A DNA stretch of 11,680 nt from an uncultured Clostridia bacterium (GTDB taxonomy: Bacteria; Bacillota_A; Clostridia; TANB77; CAG-508), in the NCBI GenBank assembly GCA_948852375.1, contig CAQOYX010000043.1, positions 1 through 11,680 of the forward strand. The letters are read 5' to 3'. This document shows positions 1 through 6,533 of this stretch, piece by piece; within the stretch, counting starts at the first letter, position 1, and every line of letters starts with the position of its first letter. The position numbers and the translations under genes were made by a program. The notes below the pieces were generated by a model. The model saw only the letters and a program-made list of their open reading frames with translations. It made no database searches and was not told the origin of the DNA.

Positions 1-1
1 T

Positions 2-586
2 TTTACATATATAAGAAAAGGAATATATGAAAACACATTAACAGAAATGATGTTAGATATTATAAAATTAATTAATACAAGATATAATATTAATATTGAT
101 ATAGATGTAGACTATGAACGAGATAGAACAAAAATCTTGAATGAATTACAAACTATTGAAAAAAATAATAACATAAAAAATAAATTTCCAAAATTAGTAG
201 AAGAATGGAATAATACTAAAAATGGAAATTTAAAGCCATCATATTTCTCATATGCATCTAACAAAAAAGTATGGTGGAAATGTAAAAAATGTGGATACGA
301 ATGGGAAACGAAAATTAATAATAGAACATCACTTGGAACAGGTTGTCCTAGATGTGGTAGAAAAAAAGCTGCTCAAAATCGAAAATTAGTTTCAAATGAA
401 AGATTATTGAAAAATAATCAAATTATGAAAGAATATAATTATGATAAAAATCAAGATTTAGATTTAGATATATTAACTATAGGAAGTAAAAAAAAGATTT
501 GGTGGAAATGTAGCAAAGGACATGAATGGGAGGCACAAATATATACACGAGTACAAGGATTTGGCAAATGTCCAAAGTGTCGATAA
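2..586 (+). CDS. Zinc-ribbon repeat protein, 5' end outside window
   Basis: The protein carries two copies of a treble-clef/zinc-ribbon-like unit of the type found in the DUF4379-like probable zinc-ribbon family. Copy one has VWWKCKKCGYEWE followed by GCPRCG; copy two has IWWKCSKGHEWE followed by KCPKC. In each, a CxxC or CxxH pair and a later CPxC pair would hold one zinc ion. Before copy one is a conserved-looking stretch ending LVEEWNNTKNGNLKP. The frame is open to the left edge, and the first ATG (47) has no ribosome binding site, so the true start is probably upstream and the gene is partial. Such proteins often occur as nuclease-linked or stand-alone nucleic-acid-binding proteins in mobile DNA, but no catalytic motif is seen here. 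A hairpin terminator follows. The family call is fairly firm; the function is not known. Confidence 0.7.
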   Translation, partial: FTYIRKGIYENTLTEMMLDIIKLINTRYNINIDIDVDYERDRTKILNELQTIEKNNNIKNKFPKLVEEWNNTKNGNLKPSYFSYASNKKVWWKCKKCGYEWETKINNRTSLGTGCPRCGRKKAAQNRKLVSNERLLKNNQIMKEYNYDKNQDLDLDILTIGSKKKIWWKCSKGHEWEAQIYTRVQGFGKCPKCR

Positions 587-628
587 TAAAGATATTTACA
601 ATTATCAAGTAGATTATTAAGGAGGATG

Positions 629-661
629 CAAGAGTTAAAACTTTTGTATCTTTTATTATTT
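629..661 (+). terminator. Rho-independent terminator after the zinc-ribbon gene
   Basis: CAAGAGT (629-635) pairs with ACTTTTG (640-646) with one G-U pair and a TAAA loop. A T-rich tract runs to about 661. It lies 43 bases after the stop codon at 584-586 and just before the ribosome binding site of the next gene. Confidence 0.55.
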
Positions 662-680
662 TGCGAAAGGAGGAAAGAAA

Positions 681-1310
681 ATGCAAAAAGAAATTTTATC
701 AGAATTAGAAGATTTAAGAGATGAAACAGAATTTATTATTAACAATGAAGAAATTGTAGAAAATAAGCATGTAGAAAATTACTTACGAAGTTTAGAAAGA
801 ATTAGATATAACATCTTTAATAAAATTAGCTTAAAACAGAAATGTCAAATAGATGAAGCAGACAAAATAAATTATTTAAACAATAGATATAAAGCTACAG
901 TTGAAAATGATGTTTTAAAAATTTATATTCCTGAAGTAATACCAAAATTTAAAAACATTAATAACTATGCTTATAAAAACATTATGATTAATGTAATGGA
1001 AAAGACAAAACAATATAAAGACTTATTCAACAATGAATTAGTATTTGTATTTATAAAAGTATCAGAAAATCAAAAGAATATTGATATAGATAATAAATTC
1101 ATAAAGCCTATTGTAGATGGTCTTGTACTATCAAAAGTAATAGCAGATGATAATATAAATAATATGTTTTATGGTGTATTAGGAACAACAAATAAGACTA
1201 AAAAACCATTTACAGAGGTATCCATTTTTAAAGGCGAATCTTTGCTAAAGTGGATAGAAAACAGGGGTGAAATGGATATGTCTAATGTATCCACTTTAGG
1301 CAAATTTTAA
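681..1310 (+). CDS. RusA-like (Holliday junction resolvase-like) protein, tentative
   Basis: A 209-residue protein with a clear ribosome binding site (AAAGGAGG) before the ATG. The C-terminal half holds a segment resembling the RusA endonuclease active site: DIDN at 135-138, D146 in the following helix (IKPIVDGL), then VIADDN with D156 and D157, about 20 residues after the first acidic pair. RusA enzymes resolve Holliday junctions as dimers using such spaced aspartates. The N-terminal 60 residues are charged and helical, longer than in classical RusA proteins of about 120 residues, so this would be an extended or diverged member. The last 65 bases of the gene form a long inverted repeat. A nuclease would fit the mobile-element surroundings, but the assignment rests on one motif; an uncharacterised family of mobile elements is the alternative. 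Confidence 0.45.
   Translation: MQKEILSELEDLRDETEFIINNEEIVENKHVENYLRSLERIRYNIFNKISLKQKCQIDEADKINYLNNRYKATVENDVLKIYIPEVIPKFKNINNYAYKNIMINVMEKTKQYKDLFNNELVFVFIKVSENQKNIDIDNKFIKPIVDGLVLSKVIADDNINNMFYGVLGTTNKTKKPFTEVSIFKGESLLKWIENRGEMDMSNVSTLGKF
1241..1308 (+). repeat. Long inverted repeat at the 3' end of the RusA-like gene
   Basis: TTTGCTAAAGTGGATA (1241-1256) is the reverse complement of TATCCACTTTAGGCAAA (1288-1304) except for one unpaired G. This gives a 16-pair stem with a 31-base loop, followed by TTTT. It lies wholly inside the coding sequence and ends six bases before the stop codon region ends. A further TGGATA (1273-1278) inside the loop can pair with TATCCA (1288-1293). TGGATA (1322-1327) and TGTCCA (1337-1342) form another weak stem just after the gene. 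It could be a terminator or RNA-stabilising structure. Confidence 0.6.
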
Positions 1311-1472
1311 GTATAAAGTAGTGGATATTTTGACAGTGTCCAAATAGTTGAAAAATAAACAAAAACTCAAAAAAAGTTGTTTGGGGTTTAAAGAGTATGA
1401 TACAGGAAAGGGAGAAAAACGAAAAATAACAGTGTTGGGAGTAACAAATAACAAGAAGGGAGAATTGAAGAT

Positions 1473-2399
1473 GTGAATTTAAGATTAAGTGAAAAAGATA
1501 TAGAGCTATTAGCGTTTTTGAAAAAGTACAAAGTTATGTTAGCGACAGATAGTAAAAAGATTTATAAATCAAAAGGATATCATCATAAAAGGCTAAAGGT
1601 ATTAGAAAAAGAAAGATATATCAAAAGAGTAGACAGATATTATATTAAGCTAGATATAAAAGGAACAAAGCTGATGCGAGAAATGGGATATGATTATTAT
1701 AAAATCTGTAGAAGGCAAGATTATCAATATCGAGTAAAAGAAATCGTAAAGATTGCAACATTAACAATAGATAGTACAATACAATTTCTACCTAGTTGGG
1801 AGATGAAAAATAATAATATTCATACAGAAATGGGAAGAAAGTTCATAGGGGAACTGATCTACCAAGAAAAAGATTATATTACATATTACATTTCTAAAGA
1901 CAAAAAAAGAGTATATGTTAGCCAGACAGTAAGCGATATACAAAAAACAATAGAATATAAAAATGCTATCGTATTTTTGGAAGATATTAAAATGCTTAAT
2001 AACAGCAATCAGTATTTTATGTTTGGAAAAGAATCAACAATAGTAATAAAAGCCAGTAAAGAAAATTTAGAAAAGATGAGATATTTTCAAAAAATAGATT
2101 TGTATGAAATTTTAAAACAGATATACAAAGGACAAGAAGTATTATTGTCTAATTGGGTAAAAGCAGATTATATGACACAAGATAGAGAGTATATTATTTT
2201 AATGCCATTTATAGATACAGAGAAGTTGCACAAATTAAATATATTTTACAACAACAATAAAAATACAAACAGAAAAATTGATATTATTACATTAAAGGAA
2301 AACAAAGAAAAAATAGATGAAATACTAACTAACAGAACAAACATAATAGAAATAGACAATTTGTTAGGGGGTATAGATGGAGAGAGTAAAAAGGTTTAA
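1473..2399 (+). CDS. Winged-helix protein, replication-relaxation-like, next to coupling protein
   Basis: A 308-residue protein, probably starting at GTG 1473, because the ATG at 1471 is followed at once by TGA in its own frame; an AAGAAGGG site lies 13 bases upstream. Residues 1-75 look like a winged helix-turn-helix: LSEKDIELLAFLKKYKVML, a recognition-helix region with YHHKRLKVLEKERYIKRV, a wing, and a YIKLDIKGTKLM end. This pattern resembles the replication-relaxation proteins found beside relaxase and coupling genes in Gram-positive conjugative elements. The remaining 230 residues are lysine-rich mixed alpha/beta with no motif I recognise. The gene overlaps the coupling-protein gene by 23 bases, implying translational coupling and a shared role in DNA transfer or element control. 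The DNA-binding fold is likely; the partner and the DNA site are unknown. Confidence 0.5.
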   Translation: MNLRLSEKDIELLAFLKKYKVMLATDSKKIYKSKGYHHKRLKVLEKERYIKRVDRYYIKLDIKGTKLMREMGYDYYKICRRQDYQYRVKEIVKIATLTIDSTIQFLPSWEMKNNNIHTEMGRKFIGELIYQEKDYITYYISKDKKRVYVSQTVSDIQKTIEYKNAIVFLEDIKMLNNSNQYFMFGKESTIVIKASKENLEKMRYFQKIDLYEILKQIYKGQEVLLSNWVKADYMTQDREYIILMPFIDTEKLHKLNIFYNNNKNTNRKIDIITLKENKEKIDEILTNRTNIIEIDNLLGGIDGESKKV

Positions 2400-4121
2400 A
2401 ATACCTTTATTTTTTGTACTTTCTGGAATAGTTCTATTGCCATTAATTAAAGGCTTTTTAAAACTATTAGAAAAGAGTTTTAATACAAGTTTTGGTATTG
2501 GAACAATTTTTATAACTTGGTTATTGATAGATACCATTGTAATACTAGCGATAAACTGTATTAAAATAACAAAAGAAAATGCAAAAATAGAGGTTGAAGG
2601 AGTTAATCTAAAGAAAAAAGATGGAACATTTGGAACAGCAGACTGGGGAACAAAAGAAGAAATAAATGAGTATTTAGGAATAGGAAAAAGAAACGGAATT
2701 ATAATAGGTCAAACAGAAGAAAATGAATTAATAACATTGCCACTAGATACTTATTTAAACAAAAATATAGCAGTATTTCGGTTCAAGTGGAAGTAAAAAG
2801 TCAAGAGGATTTGCTATACCAAATGCAATTGAATTAGCACAAGAAGAATTACAAAAATCAATTAATAGAGATATGAGTTTAGTCATCACAGATCCAAAAG
2901 GAGAACAATATAGAAAATTAGGAAAATATTTAGAAGATGAAAAAGGTTATGATGTTGAAGTATTTAATCTTGTAAATCCTACTTATTCAAATGGCTCAAG
3001 ATTTATAGGATTTGTTGAAGATGAAACAGATGCACAAATATTTAGTCAAATTGTAATAGAAGGAACACAGATTGAAAGAAAATCTGGAGGAGATGAGTTT
3101 TGGAATCGTGGAGAACAAAACTTATTAAAAGCATTATTGCTATATGTAATCCACTATGTTGATAAAGAAGAAAATAAAAATCTAGGATTTATTTATGACT
3201 GTCTAGCAAGTGGAAATATAAAAGAAATAGATAATCTGTTTTTCGATACAGAAGGTCCAACTAGATTGTCTTATAACATATATGCACAAGCTACAGATAT
3301 AGTAAAACAAAGTATCGTAACAGGACTTGCAACTAGATTACAGATTTTTCAAACAGATAGAATAAGAAATATAACCAATAAAGATGAAATTAATTTTGAA
3401 ATGATAGGAAAAAGAAAAACTTGTGTATTTGTAATAACAAGTGATACAAATTCAACATTTGATTTTTTGAATACACTATTCTTTTCATTTTTATTTATCA
3501 AATTAATCAAATTAGCAGATAGTATGCCAGATGGTAGACTACCAGTAGAAACAACACTAATTTTAGACGAGTTTACCAACATAGGAAAGATATTAGACCT
3601 ACAAAAGAAGATTAGCACGACTAGAAGTCGTTTACTAAATTTGTGCTTAATATTTCAAAATATTGCACAATTAAAAAATAGATATGACAATGATGTATGG
3701 CAAGAAATATTACGGTAATTGTGATACAAAAATATGTATGCGGATGTCGGAGATATTCTGACAGCTGAATATATTACAGAATATCTAGGAGTGGCAACAG
3801 TAGAAACAAATGCCATAAGAAAAGAAGCTCGGATTTGATGGTAATTTTACTTATGGAATGGCAAATGTAGCAACAAATAAAAGAAATTTAATGAATCCAG
3901 ATGAATTACTAAAGATGGATAATAACAAAGAAATTGTAATGGTAAGAGGAAAAAAGCCATTTATATGTAATAAATTTGATTATTCACAACATTCTGAAGC
4001 TAGTAAATTAAAAGATATTACACTTGAAGAACAAAAGAAGAAATTTAAAGATAACATTGAACAAGAAAACATGAAAATGCAGAAAGAAAAGAAAGAAGAA
4101 TTATCATTTAAGAATTTTTAA
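2377..4121 (+). CDS. VirD4/TraG-type coupling protein with five CGG +1 shifts
   Basis: Read with one base skipped at each of five in-frame CGG codons, this is a 579-residue type IV secretion coupling ATPase, a usual length for the family. It would sit in the membrane and feed the relaxase-DNA complex to the transfer channel. Two N-terminal membrane segments (about residues 9-27 and 39-60) are followed by TADWGTKEEI, typical of the family. A P-loop region (GSSGSKKSRG) begins at base 2780, then come ITDPKGEQYRKLG, the Walker B LILDEF (about 3562-3579) and the conserved LGNCDT/CMGCGD/EYLGVATVET region (3711-3805), which becomes readable only with the skips. The start at ATG 2377 has AGGGGG at 2366-2371. 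The standard code gives stops 4, 1, 6, 5 and 2 codons after the successive CGGs. The P-loop carries lysine where the family has glycine (GSGKS), so enzyme activity is uncertain. A decayed pseudogene is the main alternative. Confidence 0.8.
2779..2781 (+). other. In-frame CGG, putative +1 shift site 1 (coupling gene)
   Basis: TTT-C-GGT. In the zero frame, TAA follows four codons later (2791-2793). Skipping C2779 gives F-G-S-S-G-S and joins the membrane/TADWGT part to the P-loop and the rest of the ATPase. This is the only one of the six sites where the P-site tRNA could re-pair after slipping (TTT to TTC). Confidence 0.75.
3713..3715 (+). other. In-frame CGG, putative +1 shift site 2 (coupling gene)
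   Basis: TTA-C-GGT. The zero frame stops at the next codon (TAA). Skipping C3713 gives WQEILGNCDTKIC, which matches the conserved GNCDT strand of VirD4/TraG proteins exactly where it is expected after the Walker B region. Confidence 0.8.
3741..3743 (+). other. In-frame CGG, putative +1 shift site 3 (coupling gene)
   Basis: ATG-C-GGA. It lies in frame with the product of site 2. Reading through CGG as arginine leads to TGA six codons later; skipping the C gives CMG, the cysteine/leucine-glycine turn after GNCDT. Confidence 0.8.
3748..3750 (+). other. In-frame CGG, putative +1 shift site 4 (coupling gene)
   Basis: TGT-C-GGA, only two codons after site 3. Skipping the C gives CGDILTAEYI, the expected continuation (family pattern G..D..TA.YIS). 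Reading CGG as arginine gives TGA five codons later. Confidence 0.8.
3830..3832 (+). other. In-frame CGG, putative +1 shift site 5 (coupling gene)
   Basis: GCT-C-GGA. Reading CGG as arginine gives TGA two codons later. Skipping the C gives RKEAGFDGNFTYGMAN and runs on to the TAA at 4119-4121. Confidence 0.8.
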
Positions 4122-4145
4122 AAATTAGGAAAGAGGTGAAGAATT

Positions 4146-4962
4146 ATGACAGATGAATTACAAGAAAAAATAACTTGGCAAAACATTAATTCATCTAAGA
4201 CAAAAGGAAAAATTTTAACAGGAAATATTATTGCAATAGAAACAGAAAAAATGAAAGATACTAATATTACTTGTGCAATAGTAGATTTTAAAGGTATAAA
4301 GGTACTAATACCAGCTACAGAAATTATAAAAGATGGAAAAAATGATAAAAAACTATTAAGAAATATGATGGGAGCAGAAATAAAATTTATAATTATAGAA
4401 GCGGACAAAATAAGCAATAAAGCTGTAGGTTCAAGAATAAAAGCAATGGAAAGAATAAGAGACATCAACCTAAAAAAGATAGAAGTAGGAGATAAAGTTT
4501 ATAGTAAAGTAGTTGGAGTTTGGAAAAAATACATAAGAATCGAATGTTTAGGAATGGATTTCATAATAAAAGCACAAGACTTGCAATATGGATATGTTGA
4601 AGATGTTTCTAAATTATATAAGATAAATGAACAGATAAAAGTAGTAGTAAAAGAAATTGATGAAGAAAAGAAAAACATCAAAATATCAATAAAAGAATTA
4701 TTAGAAGATCCATTTAAAAATATTAGAAAAGATTTTACAGAAAAAGGAGAATATCTAGCAACAATAACAGGCTATACAGACAATCGGCATCTTTGCAAAC
4801 ATTATGCAAGGAGTGGATTCGGTTTGTACTCTTCCAACTTGGTTAGATAGACCACCACTTCCAGGAGATAAAGTAATTATTAAAATTTATAAAATAGTAC
4901 CAGAAAAAAGAAAAATCTATAGTTCTCTAGTAAAAGTAATAGGAAGTGATGCAAATGAATGA
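4146..4962 (+). CDS. Three-repeat S1 RNA-binding-domain protein with one CGG +1 shift
   Basis: Read with C4785 skipped, this is a 271-residue protein made of three S1-type OB-fold repeats, which bind RNA or single-stranded DNA. Repeat 1 covers about residues 20-95 (KGKILTGNIIAIE to VGSRIKAME), repeat 2 about 105-180 (VGDKVYSKVVGVWKKY to IKISIKELL), and repeat 3 about 195-265 (KGEYLATITGYTDN-G-IFANIM to YSSLVKVIG). The shift falls at the conserved glycine-phenylalanine position of repeat 3 (family pattern fGaFV), so the skip yields a textbook S1 repeat. Without it the protein ends as a nonsense tail at 4850. The shifted frame ends at TGA 4960-4962, overlapping the start of the next gene by 8 bases, the usual operon arrangement. 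A ribosome binding site (GAGGTGA) precedes the ATG. S1 proteins of this kind are commonly seen in conjugative transposons; the role is unclear. Confidence 0.72.
4785..4787 (+). other. In-frame CGG, putative +1 shift site 6 (S1 gene)
   Basis: AAT-C-GGC, codon 214 of the S1-domain gene. Skipping C4785 yields GYTDNGIFANIM, the core of an S1 repeat, and a stop that overlaps the next start. The zero frame continues 21 codons of unrelated sequence before TAG. Confidence 0.8.
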
Positions 4963-5434
4963 AAAGCAAAATAAAATAGCAAAACTATTATGGGATTTTC
5001 AATCTTTAAGAGAAGAACATATTTTAAAAGTATGTGAATGTAGCATAAATGACATAGATGTTTTAGTAGCAAATAAAGTATTAGTTAGAGATAAAAAAAC
5101 AAATATCATAAGATATAGAACAAAAGAAATAAACAATAGAAATGTTGCAGCATTTGATGTTGTTATGGATTATTTGGAAAGAAACCCAGAAATAAAAAAA
5201 GGAAAACATCCAGTAAATGTAACATTAAAAACAAGATATGTTAGTTATGATATTATAGCAATTAAAGAACAAGAAGTAGATAATCTGTACCAAAATATAG
5301 ACACTATTTCAAAAGCTGATAAGTTAATAATTATTATTGAAACTAAAAACTATATGAAAAGAAAAATCAATACAAAAAGGCCATGTTATATATGCACATT
5401 TCCACCTATAGAAATTATGGAAAAAATAAATTAG
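4955..5434 (+). CDS. Small conserved-looking protein, DUF5697-like, unknown function
   Basis: A protein of 160 residues from ATG 4955, chosen because AGGA (4941-4944) lies 10 bases before it; ATG 4949 and GTG 4946 in the same frame are too close to that site. The N-terminal 45 residues look like a winged-helix start (KIAKLLWDFQSLREEHILKVC, then INDIDVLVANKVLVRD). The rest has short strands such as VNVTLKTRYVSYDIIAI and KLIIIIET. The pattern reminds me of the DUF5697-type proteins seen beside Gram-positive conjugative genes, but I cannot confirm it. It overlaps the S1-domain gene by 8 bases, so both are probably translated from one message, and a terminator follows its stop. A regulatory or accessory role in the element is a guess. 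Confidence 0.55.
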   Translation: MNEKQNKIAKLLWDFQSLREEHILKVCECSINDIDVLVANKVLVRDKKTNIIRYRTKEINNRNVAAFDVVMDYLERNPEIKKGKHPVNVTLKTRYVSYDIIAIKEQEVDNLYQNIDTISKADKLIIIIETKNYMKRKINTKRPCYICTFPPIEIMEKIN

Positions 5435-5440
5435 TCTTAC

Positions 5441-5472
5441 AAAGTCAGGTTATAATCTGGCTTTATTTTTTT
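5441..5472 (+). terminator. Rho-independent terminator ending the conjugation-gene block
   Basis: AAAGTCAG (5441-5448) pairs with CTGGCTTT (5457-5464) with one G-U pair and an 8-base loop, followed by ATTTTTTT. It lies directly after the stop codon at 5432-5434 and marks the end of the operon. Confidence 0.85.
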
Positions 5473-5481
5473 GCCATTTTG

Positions 5482-5490
5482 TGTTAATAT
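5482..5490 (+). promoter_or_regulatory. Extended -10 promoter for the 83-residue protein
   Basis: TGTTAATAT (TG, one base, TAATAT) lies 25 bases before the ATG at 5516 and just after the preceding terminator. No good -35 box is seen, which is acceptable for an extended -10 promoter. Confidence 0.5.
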
Positions 5491-5515
5491 ATACAAAGAA
5501 AGAAGGAAGATATAA

Positions 5516-5767
5516 ATGACAATGCAAGAATTTGTAGATTATTTAGATAAAAAAATAGAGCAAAATGAAAATTTTATTAGAATTACATTTTATGAAATAA
5601 GAGTAAAATATGGCTTAACGGAAAGTGAAACAAATACACTTTTAGAATTGGCGAAAAACAAATTTGAAAATATGGGATATAATGTATATTTTACAGATGC
5701 AAAATATACATACCAAAATGCAAGAATGACAGTACAGCCTAATGAATTGATGATCGCTGTAAAATAA
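5516..5767 (+). CDS. Hypothetical protein, 83 residues
   Basis: I do not recognise this protein. It is acidic in its first half and has no membrane segment or signal peptide. Residues 2-45 look helical (MQEFVDYLDKKIEQNENF, then FYEIRVKYGLTESETNTLLELAKNKFENMGY), with a possible helix-turn-helix-like LTESETNTLLELA. The end forms strands (NVYFTDAKYTY, RMTVQPNELMIAV). The helices-then-hairpin layout is compatible with a small winged DNA-binding fold, but that is only a guess. The gene has its own extended -10 promoter and a ribosome binding site (AAGGAAG) about 8 bases before ATG, and stands alone between a terminator upstream and a second promoter downstream. An alternative start at ATG 5522 in the same frame would shorten it by two residues. 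Confidence 0.7.
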   Translation: MTMQEFVDYLDKKIEQNENFIRITFYEIRVKYGLTESETNTLLELAKNKFENMGYNVYFTDAKYTYQNARMTVQPNELMIAVK

Positions 5768-5782
5768 AAACAGAAAATTTTA

Positions 5783-5810
5783 TTGCAAAAAAGAATTTCT
5801 GTGCTATAAT
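5783..5810 (+). promoter_or_regulatory. Promoter for the 71-residue protein and MmcQ genes
   Basis: TTGCAA (5783-5788), a 16-base spacer, and an extended -10 TGCTATAAT (5802-5810). AAGGAGA follows at 5827-5833 before the ATG at 5846. This is the best vegetative-type promoter in the window. Confidence 0.75.
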
Positions 5811-5845
5811 TTTAATGAAAAAATAAAAGGAGATAAATCGAAAAA

Positions 5846-6061
5846 ATGAATCTATTAAATAAATGCACTACAAATGAAATAAAATTATTAAAAAACATTG
5901 GAATTAATATAGAAGATAAAGAATACACAAATGAAGAATTAAGAAGATATGAAAATCAAATAGAAGATTTTATAATGAGCCATAGCACTAAAAACGGAGA
6001 TATTAGTAAATTAAGTAATCAATTTAGTAGTATTTTAAATACTTTAGTAAAAGGAAAATAA
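5846..6061 (+). CDS. Small helical protein with a GIxIxxKxxT motif
   Basis: A 71-residue acidic helical protein with no known function. Residues 9-43 (TNEIKLLKNIGINIEDKEYTNEELRRYENQIEDF) resemble residues about 254-290 of the response-regulator-like protein encoded at 7492-8472 (KEKRILKKLGITIKNKKHTECEIECLMLELL), sharing the pattern LK-x-x-GI-x-I-x-x-K-x-x-T-x-x-E. It therefore looks like a stand-alone copy of that protein's C-terminal domain. It is the first gene after a good promoter and lies 4 bases before the MmcQ/YjbR gene, whose ribosome binding site sits inside its last codons, so the two are co-transcribed. It could act as a protein-interaction module; nothing in the sequence shows a catalytic site. 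Confidence 0.7.
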   Translation: MNLLNKCTTNEIKLLKNIGINIEDKEYTNEELRRYENQIEDFIMSHSTKNGDISKLSNQFSSILNTLVKGK

Positions 6062-6065
6062 TATA

Positions 6066-6395
6066 ATGAATAAGCAAGAAATTATAAAATATTGTACTAC
6101 ATTGCCTAGTACATTTGAAGATTATCCATTTCCAGATGATAATATTACTGTAGCAATGAAACATTTAGAAAATAAAAAATGGTTTGCATTGTTAATGGAT
6201 GTTAAAGGGGAATTGTACTTAAATGTAAAAACTGATCCAAACTATTCAGAGTTATTACGAAATTCTTATGATTATATAATACCAGCTTATCATATGAATA
6301 AAGAACACTGGAATACAATTATTATAAGTGATAAAGTAGATAATTCTTTAGTAGAGGAATTGATTGAACAAAGTTATGAATTAACAAAAAAATAG
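6066..6395 (+). CDS. MmcQ/YjbR family protein
   Basis: A 109-residue member of the MmcQ/YjbR family, whose fold resembles the double-wing motif of DNA-binding CyaY-like proteins. Family marks are all present: LPSTFEDYPFPDD near the N-terminus, KKWFALLMDVKGELYLNVKTDP in the middle, and the hallmark IPAYHMNKEHWNTIII followed by a C-terminal helix LVEELIEQSYELTKK. It is full length and soluble. Members are widespread in Firmicutes, often as single genes of unknown role, and DNA binding is inferred from structure rather than shown in most cases. The gene is translated from AAGGA at 6051-6055, inside the end of the preceding gene, and is followed by a terminator shared with the converging XRE regulator gene. 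The family call is secure; the cellular role is open. Confidence 0.9.
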   Translation: MNKQEIIKYCTTLPSTFEDYPFPDDNITVAMKHLENKKWFALLMDVKGELYLNVKTDPNYSELLRNSYDYIIPAYHMNKEHWNTIIISDKVDNSLVEELIEQSYELTKK

Positions 6396-6465
6396 CATTC
6401 ACGAAAGATAATAAATTTAATAATAATAAAGAAATGTTTATAGAAAAGAAAATTTTTAAACAAAT

Positions 6466-6493
6466 AAAAACGGGAAAATTGATTCTCGTTTTT
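6466..6493. terminator. Bidirectional terminator between converging genes
   Basis: AAAAACGGGAA (6466-6476) pairs with TTCTCGTTTTT (6483-6493), 11 pairs with one mismatch that is G-U in rightward RNA, and a 6-base loop. A-tracts and T-tracts flank both sides, so it can stop the MmcQ message going right and the XRE message going left. Confidence 0.85.
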
Positions 6494-6533
6494 ATTTATA
6501 TATTTTATGATAAATATTATAATTCGAAAATTA

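Noticed and set aside
626..724. Short frame MQELKLLYLLLF starting at 626
   Set aside because: AGGAGG touches its ATG with no spacing, it overlaps a terminator hairpin and runs into the next gene in another frame.
2377..4121. Coupling gene as an ordinary pseudogene
   Set aside because: All five breaks are the same base in the same context, and the reading after each is fully conserved-looking with no stops. Random decay would not give this. I keep it only as a fallback, given the altered P-loop.
2779..4787. CGG simply reassigned to another amino acid
   Set aside because: Reassignment keeps the frame, but the frame must change by +1 at each site to avoid the next stop and to restore conserved sequence.
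4388..5603. CGG triplets at about 4402, 4818 and 5612 as further shift sites
   Set aside because: Each spans two codons in the true frame (GCG GAC, TCG GTT, ACG GAA) and is never read as a codon.
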